5,017 nt of DNA. Source: Burkholderiales bacterium. Its GTDB lineage: Bacteria; Pseudomonadota; Gammaproteobacteria; Burkholderiales; Usitatibacteraceae. Numbering within the stretch: position 1 is the first letter of the stretch; each line of letters opens with the position of its first letter. The DNA lies in contig JAICTR010000230.1 of NCBI GenBank assembly GCA_025936275.1, positions 1 through 5,017 on the forward strand, in the 5' to 3' direction. Under the pieces are notes generated by a model, which was not told the DNA's origin, did no database searches, and worked only from the letters and a program-made list of their open reading frames with translations. Positions 1-3,747 of the stretch are shown here, one piece after another. Position numbers and translations under genes: made by a program.

Positions 1-1
1 C

Positions 2-334
2 GAGGGCAGCCTCTGGGTCGGCGTGTATCGCGAGCGCAAGATCCATCAAGTGGATCCGCGGACCGGCGCGATCCTGCGCACCCTCGAGTCGAACCGCTTC
101 GTCACCGGCGTCACCTGGATCGAGGGCGACCTGTGGCACGGCACGTGGGAAGCGGAGGAGAGCGAGCTCAGGCGGGTCGATCCCGCGACCGGCGAGGTGC
201 TCGAAGCCCTCGAGATGCCCGCGGGCATGGGCGTCTCGGGGCTCGAAAGCGACGGCGCCGATCGCTTCTTTTGCGGCGGCGGCGCGAGCGGCAAGGTGCG
301 CGTGGTGCGGCGGCCAGGGCCGGGGAGAGGGTGA
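2..334 (+). CDS. Beta-propeller protein, glutaminyl cyclotransferase/SMP-30-like (5' truncated)
   Basis: The last 110 residues of a protein whose start lies before the window; the frame is open from base 2 to a TGA at 332-334. It shows short beta-propeller-like repeats: two strand blocks of the form W-x-G-x-Y/T, each followed by a V-D-P-x-T-G-x-(I/V)-L motif (VDPRTG then VDPATG), and a glycine-rich last blade ending GGGASGKVRVVRRP. The repeated VDPxTGxxL unit is typical of six- or seven-bladed propellers of the SMP-30, YncE/Vgb and glutamine cyclotransferase groups. Such proteins bind small ligands or metals in the central channel, but no catalytic residue can be assigned from this fragment. 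It converges on the AHSA1 gene with one base between the stop codons, and no terminator hairpin is visible there. The family call is from pattern recognition and the exact subfamily is uncertain. Confidence 0.65.
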   Translation, partial: EGSLWVGVYRERKIHQVDPRTGAILRTLESNRFVTGVTWIEGDLWHGTWEAEESELRRVDPATGEVLEALEMPAGMGVSGLESDGADRFFCGGGASGKVRVVRRPGPGRG

Positions 335-335
335 T

Positions 336-779
336 TTACTGCCCGACCTCCGCTTCGACCAGCTTGCCGAGCAGCACCAGCGATTCCTGCCAGCCGAGGT
401 AGCACATCTCCGCGGGGATCGCGTCGGGGATGCCTTCCTGCTGGATGCTCACGTCGGTGCCGACCGAGACCTTCTTCAGCACGATCGTCACCGTCATCGT
501 GCCGGGCAAATTCGGATCGTCGAACACATCGGTGTGGCGGATGCGCTCGTTCGGCACCAGCTCGAGATACTCGCCGCCGAAGGAATGGGTGTGGCCGGTG
601 GCGAAGCTCGTGAACGACATCTTGTACGAGCCGCCGACGCGCGCATCCATGCGATGGACCGTGCCCGTGAATCCGTTGGGCGGAAGCCACTTCGCCATCG
701 CCGCGGGATCGAGGAACGCGCGATAGATGCGCTCGGCCGGAGCGCGCAGGACGCGGTGCAGGTGAATGGTGCTGGGCAT
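336..779 (-). CDS. AHSA1/SRPBCC-family protein
   Basis: A 147-residue protein, the usual length for a single START/Bet v1-like (SRPBCC) domain of the AHSA1 family. The N-terminal motif H-R-V-L-R-A-P-A-E-R-I-Y-R-A-F-L-D-P (8-25), then A-K-W-L-P-P (29-34), matches the first strand and helices of the fold. R-x-G-G-S-Y (47-52) and G-G-E-Y-L-E-L-V-P-N-E-R-I (68-80) are the characteristic central strands. The C-terminal helix begins G-W-Q-E-S-L-x-L-L (129-137). The fold makes a hydrophobic ligand cavity, but the small bacterial stand-alone members mostly have no known substrate, and Hsp90 activation should not be assumed. It is the second gene of an operon with the VOC gene: that gene's TGA is one base before this ATG, so translation is probably coupled. 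A GGGAG site lies inside the VOC gene. DGPF, VOC and AHSA1 genes often sit together near ECF sigma factors. Confidence 0.9.
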   Translation of the reverse strand: MPSTIHLHRVLRAPAERIYRAFLDPAAMAKWLPPNGFTGTVHRMDARVGGSYKMSFTSFATGHTHSFGGEYLELVPNERIRHTDVFDDPNLPGTMTVTIVLKKVSVGTDVSIQQEGIPDAIPAEMCYLGWQESLVLLGKLVEAEVGQ

Positions 780-780
780 G

Positions 781-1335
781 TCAGGCTCCCTTGCCTTTGT
801 ACGCGGCCTTGAGCGCCGCGATATCGAGCTTTTTCATCTCCATCATCGCCGCGAAGGCACGCTCGGTGGCCTTCGACCGGAAGTCCGCATACAGCTTCGC
901 CCAGCCCGCCGGCGCGACCTGCCACGAGAGGCCGAACCTGTCCTTGAGCCAGCCGCACTGTCGCGCGCGCTCGTCGCCGCCTTCGCCGAGCTTCTCCCAG
1001 TAGTAGTCGATCTCGGCCTGAGTGCGGCACAGCACCTGCAGCGAGATCGCCTCGCTGAACTTGAAGAGCGGGCCGCCGTTGAGCGCGGTGAAGGCGAGGC
1101 CGTTCAGCACGAAGTCCACGGTCATCACGGAGCCGGGCGCGCGGCCATGCACCTCCTTTCCGACGGCGGGATAGCGTGTGACGTTGACGATCCTTGCTTT
1201 CGGGAACACCGAGACGTAGAACTTCGCGGCTTCTTCCGCCTGGCCGTCGAACCACAGGCACGGCGAGAGGGCCGCGACCGTAGCGCCGCGACGGGAGGGC
1301 TTCTTGCGGGGGGCTGCCTTGCGCTTCGTGGCCAT
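781..1335 (-). CDS. VOC-family (PhnB-like, glyoxalase fold) protein
   Basis: A 184-residue protein of the PhnB / '3-demethylubiquinone-9 3-methyltransferase' family of the vicinal oxygen chelate superfamily (betaalphabetabetabeta fold, soluble). Diagnostic stretches are L-S-P-C-L-W-F-D-G-Q-A-E-E-A-A-K-F-Y (23-40), F-x-L-N-G-L-A-F-T-A-L-N-G-G-P (75-89), F-S-E-A-I-S-L-Q-V (93-101), the Y-Y-W-E-K-L block (111-116), and C-G-W-L-K-D-R-F-G-L-S-W-Q-V-A-P (127-142). Despite the common database name, methyltransferase activity is not supported; these are probably small-molecule-binding or lyase-like proteins of unknown substrate. The ATG at 1335 is chosen because a GGAGA lies five bases upstream, and the longer open frame would run through the divergent promoter. 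Residues 1-17 form an unusually basic tail (nine K/R) that most relatives lack. It is the first gene of an operon with AHSA1 and is preceded by an ECF42-type promoter motif. Confidence 0.9.
   Translation of the reverse strand: MATKRKAAPRKKPSRRGATVAALSPCLWFDGQAEEAAKFYVSVFPKARIVNVTRYPAVGKEVHGRAPGSVMTVDFVLNGLAFTALNGGPLFKFSEAISLQVLCRTQAEIDYYWEKLGEGGDERARQCGWLKDRFGLSWQVAPAGWAKLYADFRSKATERAFAAMMEMKKLDIAALKAAYKGKGA
786..790 (-). promoter_or_regulatory. Ribosome binding site of the AHSA1 gene
   Basis: GGGAG on the minus strand, six bases before the ATG at 779. It lies within the last codons of the VOC gene, supporting co-transcription and translational coupling of the two genes. Confidence 0.65.
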
Positions 1336-1340
1336 GGGGC

Positions 1341-1345
1341 TCTCC
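1341..1345 (-). promoter_or_regulatory. Ribosome binding site fixing the VOC gene start
   Basis: GGAGA on the minus strand, five bases before the ATG at 1335. It supports this start over upstream in-frame codons and keeps the basic N-terminal tail in the protein. Confidence 0.7.
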
Positions 1346-1370
1346 GTGGATGTTGGGTTTCGCCATTGTG

Positions 1371-1397
1371 TGTCGAACCGGACCAGGCGTTTTCGAC
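1371..1397 (+). promoter_or_regulatory. ECF42-type promoter of the DUF5996 gene (same inverted repeat)
   Basis: Read on the plus strand, the same element gives TGTCGA (1371-1376), 17 bases, then CGAC (1394-1397). This works because the site is a perfect inverted repeat, GTGTCGAA (1370-1377), 14 bases, TTCGACAC (1392-1399). The predicted transcription start is near 1404, about 33 nt before the ATG at 1437. This orientation lacks the extended AAAACGC after the -35, so it is the weaker of the two. Alternatively the inverted repeat could be a dimeric regulator's operator with half-site centres 22 bp apart. Confidence 0.5.
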
Positions 1398-1398
1398 A
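1372..1398 (-). promoter_or_regulatory. ECF42-type promoter of the VOC-AHSA1 operon
   Basis: On the minus strand, TGTCGA (complement of 1393-1398), 17 bases, then CGAC (complement of 1372-1375). Transcription would start near 1366, giving a leader of about 30 nt that contains the GGAGA site. From memory, the ECF42 sigma group recognises -35 TGTCGA and -10 CG(A/T)C. The site shares TGTCGAAAACGC, an 8-base gap and GTTCGAC exactly with the motif before the DGPF gene. Assignment to ECF42 is inference; the shared motif is direct observation. Confidence 0.65.
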
Positions 1399-1436
1399 CG
1401 TCCGCAGCCTCTTCCCGCCAAGCGTATCGTGTCCCG

Positions 1437-2348
1437 ATGAGCTCCCGCGATCCCGGTCCCTGGCCCGCCCTTCCGCTCGGCGCATGGAAGGACACCTGCG
1501 CCACGCTGCACATGTGGATGCAGGTCGTGGGGAAGCTCACGCTCACCACCACGCCGCTCGTGAACCATTGGTGGAACACGGCGCTGCACTACACCGCGCG
1601 CGGGCTTGCGACGCAGCCGATGCGCTGCGGCGATCGCAGCCTCGCCGCCGAATTCGACTTCATCGCGCACGAGCTGCGCCTCGAATGCTCCGACGGCGCG
1701 GTGGAGCGCATCCCCCTCGAGCCGATGACGGTCGCGGATTTTTATGCGCGAGCGATGGCGGCGCTGGACCGCCTCGGCTGCCGGATCGCCATCCGCACCA
1801 CGCCCTCGGAGGTCGCCGATCCGATTCCTTTCGAGAAGGACACGCTGCACCGCGCCTACGATCGCGAACGGGCGCTCGCCTTCTGGCGCGCGCTCGAATC
1901 GATGCGCCCCGCCTTCGAGCGCTCCCGCTGCGGCTTCGTCGGCAAGGCGAGCCCGCTGCATTTCTTCTGGGGCACGTTCGACCTCGCGCTCTCGCGCTTC
2001 TCCGGCCGGCGCGCGCCCGAGCGTCCCGGCGCCGATGCCATCACGCGCGAGGCGTACTCGCACGAGGTCATCAGCCACGGGTTCTGGCCGGGCGGCGCGA
2101 ACATGGAAGAGCCGGTGTTCTACGCCTACGTCGCGCCGGAGCCCGAGGGCTTCGCGCGCTCCGCGGTGAGGCCCGCCGCGGCGCGCTACGACGCGGGCTT
2201 CCACGAGTTCTTCCTGCCTTACGAAGCGGTGCGCACCGCGCCCGATCCCGATGCGATGCTGGCCGCGTTTCTCGGGAGCACCTACGAAGCGGGCGCGCGG
2301 CTCGCGGGCTGGCCGCGCGAGGCGCTCGAGCGGCCGCAAGCGGCTTAG
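1437..2348 (+). CDS. DUF5996-family protein
   Basis: A 303-residue protein, full length for this uncharacterised family. The signature N-terminus is W-P-A-L-P-L-G-A-W-K-D-T-C-A-T-L-H-M-W-M-Q-V-V-G-K (9-33), then P-x-V-N-H-W-W (40-46) and T-A-R-G-L (53-57). Later conserved-looking blocks are E-F-D-F-I-A-H-E-L (72-80), F-V-G-K-A-S-P-L-H-F-F-W-G-T-F-D-L-A-x-x-R-F-S-G-R (167-191), S-H-E-V-I-S-H-G-F-W-P-G (208-219), and Y-D-A-G-F-H-E-F-F-L-P-Y-E (251-263). Several His, Glu, Asp and Trp residues could form a metal or ligand site, but no activity is known to me. No signal peptide or membrane segment is visible, so it is probably cytoplasmic. The ATG at 1437 fits the family N-terminus; the in-frame ATG at 1350 and GTG at 1368 precede the predicted transcription start. 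No clear Shine-Dalgarno precedes 1437, so the start is less certain than the family. It is divergent from the VOC-AHSA1 operon. Confidence 0.88.
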   Translation: MSSRDPGPWPALPLGAWKDTCATLHMWMQVVGKLTLTTTPLVNHWWNTALHYTARGLATQPMRCGDRSLAAEFDFIAHELRLECSDGAVERIPLEPMTVADFYARAMAALDRLGCRIAIRTTPSEVADPIPFEKDTLHRAYDRERALAFWRALESMRPAFERSRCGFVGKASPLHFFWGTFDLALSRFSGRRAPERPGADAITREAYSHEVISHGFWPGGANMEEPVFYAYVAPEPEGFARSAVRPAAARYDAGFHEFFLPYEAVRTAPDPDAMLAAFLGSTYEAGARLAGWPREALERPQAA

Positions 2349-2364
2349 CGGGCGCGGCGCTCCC

Positions 2365-2382
2365 GGCGCGCCATGGCGCGCC
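2365..2382. repeat. Perfect 18-bp GC-rich palindrome after DUF5996 gene
   Basis: GGCGCGCCATGGCGCGCC reads the same on both strands and starts 16 bases after the DUF5996 stop. As RNA it can form a 7-bp stem with a CATG loop. No T-run follows directly (only TTTT about 10 bases later), so it is a poor intrinsic terminator. It may still block RNA 3' decay or bind a symmetric protein. It could also be chance in such GC-rich DNA. Confidence 0.5.
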
Positions 2383-2454
2383 TCGTCGCCCGATTTTCGC
2401 GTTCCGTCGCTTTCCGCTGCCGATCGAAAAAAAATCGCGGCAACATCGCGCCAT

Positions 2455-2481
2455 TGTCGAAAACGCGCATCCCCGTTCGAC
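2455..2481 (+). promoter_or_regulatory. ECF42-type promoter of the DGPF gene
   Basis: TGTCGA (2455-2460), 17 bases, CGAC (2478-2481), with the transcription start predicted near 2488 and about 25 nt of leader before the GTG at 2513. Over TGTCGAAAACGC-N8-GTTCGAC it is identical in sequence and spacing to the VOC operon promoter. A run of eight A (2427-2434) lies about 20 bp upstream of the -35, where a distal UP element could sit. DGPF genes are the hallmark neighbours and targets of ECF42 sigma factors, which strengthens the assignment. The cognate sigma factor is not in the window. Confidence 0.68.
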
Positions 2482-2501
2482 CATGGAGTGTGCAACCCAC
2501 C

Positions 2502-2507
2502 GGAGAG
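2502..2507 (+). promoter_or_regulatory. Ribosome binding site deciding the GTG start of the DGPF gene
   Basis: GGAGAG, five bases before the GTG at 2513. The alternative in-frame ATG at 2483 has no such site and falls before the predicted transcription start. Confidence 0.75.
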
Positions 2508-2512
2508 TCGCC

Positions 2513-2872
2513 GTGACCGAATTCGTCTTTCTCTATCGCTCCACCCCCGAAGCGCAGGATGCCGCCATGGCCACGCCCGAGAAGACGCGCCAGGCGATGG
2601 CGAGATGGCGCGCGTGGATGGCGGAGCTCGTGGGCCAGGGCCACCTCAGGAACGCGGGCGTGCCGCTCGAGCGCAGCGGCAAGGTCGTGCGCGGCACGGC
2701 GAAGGAAGTGATGGACGGCCCCTTCGCCGAGACCAAGGAGCTGGTCGGCGGGTTCTCGATCGTCGAGGCGAAGGATGCGGCGGAGGCTGCGCGCATCGCC
2801 GCCGGCTGCCCGGTGCTCGAGGGCGGCGGATCGGTCGAGGTGCGGCCGGTGCGGAAATTCGATCCGCGGTGA
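2513..2872 (+). CDS. YciI/DGPF-domain protein
   Basis: A 119-residue protein of the YCII-related (dimeric alpha/beta ferredoxin-like) family. The name-giving D-G-P-F motif is at 68-71, followed by A-E-T-K-E-L-V-G-G-F-S-I-V-E (72-85), the most conserved part of the family. The N-terminal strand is E-F-V-F-L-Y-R (3-9). After it comes a helix containing M-A-R-W-R-A-W-M-A-E-L (29-39), then G-x-L-R-N-A-G-V-P-L (43-52). The C-terminal part, A-A-E-A-A-R-I-A-A-G-C-P (89-100) and V-E-V-R-P-V (108-113), completes the domain. The reaction and substrate are unknown; the family is thought to bind or degrade small molecules and is a typical partner of ECF42 sigma factors. The GTG start rests on the GGAGAG site five bases upstream and on the promoter position. 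The gene stands alone here, with no sigma factor adjacent; it converges on tetR with a 23-bp gap. Confidence 0.9.
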   Translation: MTEFVFLYRSTPEAQDAAMATPEKTRQAMARWRAWMAELVGQGHLRNAGVPLERSGKVVRGTAKEVMDGPFAETKELVGGFSIVEAKDAAEAARIAAGCPVLEGGGSVEVRPVRKFDPR

Positions 2873-2895
2873 GGCCCGCGATGCGAGACGCGAGC

Positions 2896-3555
2896 TTACG
2901 CCGCGACGGCGCTGCGCCGCGCCGCGCGCTTCGCCGGCTGCGGCCAGGCGCGCATGGCGGTCTCCACCATCGTGAGGAGCGCCTTGCGGGAGGCGCCCTC
3001 GCGCGCGGAAAGCGACATGCCCATGATCACGGCGGCATAGAACTCGGTGAGCGCGGTGACGTTGGTGCCGGCGGGAACGTCGCCTTCATCGACGCCGAGC
3101 TGGATGCGCTCGCGCAGCCGCGCCTTCGCCATGGCGCGCTCCTCGGCGAGCATGCGCTGCAGCCGCGCGCTGCTGGTGCCCGCGGTGACCATCGCCATCA
3201 CCGCGAGGCAACCCGCGGGATGCCCCCGATCGGTGAACACGCGCGAGAGCTCGGTGAGCAGGCGCTCGACCGCGGCGCGCGCGGTGGCCTCGCCCGCGTA
3301 CGGGCAGCCCTCGCGGATGGTCTCGTGGTAGCGGTGCACCGCCTCGATGAAGAGGCTTTCCTTGTCGCCGAACGCCGCGTAGAGGCTGGGCGGGTTGATG
3401 CGCATCGCCCGCGTGAGGTCGGCGAGCGAGGCCGCTTCGTAGCCCTTGCTCCAGAAGACCTCCATCGCGCGGGCGAGGGCCTGGTCGCGGTCGAAGGCGC
3501 GCGGCCGCCCGCGCGCGGCGCGGTGCGGCTTGGCGGGTGGCACGACGTTTTTCAT
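2896..3555 (-). CDS. TetR/AcrR-family transcriptional repressor
   Basis: A 219-residue protein of normal TetR length. After a basic, proline-containing N-terminus (R-G-R-P-R-A-F, 15-21), residues 22-68 form the DNA-binding domain. Helix 1 is A-L-A-R-A-M-E-V-F-W-S-K-G-Y (26-39). The helix-turn-helix spans about 43-62, with S-L-A-D-L-T-R-A-M then N-P-P-S-L-Y-A-A-F, followed by G-D-K-E-S-L-F (63-69). The rest is the helical ligand and dimer domain with H-P-A-G-C-L (112-117), common in drug-efflux regulators of this family. The tail (205-219) is basic. The gene is divergent from an RND adaptor gene, so it most likely represses that efflux operon and itself, and is released by a pump substrate. 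The ATG at 3555 lies at or next to the predicted transcription start and lacks a Shine-Dalgarno, suggesting a leaderless or nearly leaderless mRNA. Confidence 0.93.
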   Translation of the reverse strand: MKNVVPPAKPHRAARGRPRAFDRDQALARAMEVFWSKGYEAASLADLTRAMRINPPSLYAAFGDKESLFIEAVHRYHETIREGCPYAGEATARAAVERLLTELSRVFTDRGHPAGCLAVMAMVTAGTSSARLQRMLAEERAMAKARLRERIQLGVDEGDVPAGTNVTALTEFYAAVIMGMSLSAREGASRKALLTMVETAMRAWPQPAKRAARRSAVAA

Positions 3556-3569
3556 AGTGATCGATACTA
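3555..3569. promoter_or_regulatory. Quasi-palindrome over the tetR start and -10
   Basis: TAGT, one extra G, the palindrome ATCGAT, then ACTA: a perfect palindrome apart from one inserted base. It covers the proposed tetR -10 element and touches the tetR start codon, so a bound protein would block tetR transcription. It is short, and its role is only suggested by position. Confidence 0.35.
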
Positions 3570-3592
3570 AATGACTTGACAGGCCCGGGCAA
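3564..3592 (-). promoter_or_regulatory. Sigma70-like promoter of tetR
   Basis: On the minus strand, TTGCCC (complement of 3587-3592), 17 bases, TAGTAT (complement of 3564-3569); each hexamer matches the consensus at four of six positions. The predicted start is near 3557, only about two bases before the tetR ATG. It overlaps the opposing efflux promoter. Confidence 0.45.
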
Positions 3593-3605
3593 GACCCCTT
3601 AGATT
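3576..3605 (+). promoter_or_regulatory. Sigma70-like promoter of the efflux operon
   Basis: A consensus -35 TTGACA (3576-3581), an 18-base spacer and TAGATT (3600-3605, four of six). The predicted start is near 3611-3612, directly at the left edge of the inverted repeat at 3613-3636. The leader before the adaptor ATG would be about 136 nt. The -35 lies inside the spacer of the tetR promoter. Confidence 0.5.
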
Positions 3606-3612
3606 CACGCTC

Positions 3613-3636
3613 TTTCTGTAGCGGCCCATACAGAAA
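3613..3636. promoter_or_regulatory. Probable TetR operator (perfect inverted repeat)
   Basis: TTTCTGTA (3613-3620), eight bases, TACAGAAA (3629-3636): both 8-bp arms match exactly. The 24-bp size and its position at the predicted start of the efflux transcript are typical of TetR/AcrR-type operators. As RNA it could also fold into a hairpin. A related inverted repeat with the same TGTAGC...TACA core occurs at 3711-3728. Confidence 0.6.
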
Positions 3637-3642
3637 ACCCGT

Positions 3643-3676
3643 GCGGGCTTCCGCCCGCCGCCCCCTCCGCCCGCAT
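3643..3676 (+). other. Alternative hairpins in the efflux leader RNA
   Basis: GCGGGC (3643-3648) can pair with GCCCGC at 3653-3658 across a TTCC loop. It can also pair with the GCCCGC at 3669-3674, extended by flanking GT/AT to about eight pairs including a G-U. The two pairings exclude each other. No T-run follows, so neither is a classical terminator. In GC-rich DNA such pairing can be accidental. Confidence 0.3.
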
Positions 3677-3710
3677 CCTCCACGAAACGCGCGAGCGGCC
3701 GCGGTAAATA

Positions 3711-3728
3711 TGTAGCAATCGTTATACA
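3711..3728. promoter_or_regulatory. Second TGTA-N10-TACA inverted repeat, near the adaptor RBS
   Basis: TGTAGC...TACA with arms at 3711-3714 and 3725-3728 resembles the inner part of the repeat at 3613-3636, but the spacer is 10 rather than 8 bases. It lies in a locally AT-rich stretch just before the ribosome binding site. It could be a secondary operator acting as a roadblock; the evidence is weak. Confidence 0.3.
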
Positions 3729-3734
3729 AAGAAC

Positions 3735-3742
3735 AGGAAGGA
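3735..3742 (+). promoter_or_regulatory. Ribosome binding site of the efflux adaptor gene
   Basis: AGGAAGGA, five bases before the ATG at 3748: a strong site that fixes the start. Confidence 0.8.
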
Positions 3743-3747
3743 ACGAC

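Noticed and set aside
1350..1436. Longer N-terminus for the DUF5996 protein (ATG 1350 or GTG 1368)
   Set aside because: It would translate the inverted-repeat promoter, lacks a ribosome binding site, and precedes the family's usual N-terminus.
2427..2434. A8 run as the U-tract of a minus-strand terminator
   Set aside because: No strong GC hairpin precedes it on the minus strand, and no minus-strand gene would need it; an UP-like role for the DGPF promoter fits better.
1125..2495. 456-codon open frame on the minus strand across the DUF5996 gene
   Set aside because: Low-complexity, Arg/Ala-rich translation opposite a recognisable gene; typical antisense openness of GC-rich DNA. Its end only overlaps the VOC gene in another frame.
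2483..2512. ATG 2483 as start of the DGPF protein
   Set aside because: It falls before the predicted transcription start and has no ribosome binding site, whereas GTG 2513 has GGAGAG at five bases.
1304..2872. 522-codon plus-strand frame ending in the DGPF protein, as a fusion
   Set aside because: Only the last 119 residues look like a protein family; the rest is an Arg/Ala-rich shadow of the DUF5996 gene. A promoter and a GGAGAG-GTG start mark the real gene.
2251..3570. 439-codon plus-strand frame over the DGPF and tetR genes
   Set aside because: Arg/Gly/Ala-rich translation of the wrong frame and strand of two recognisable genes.
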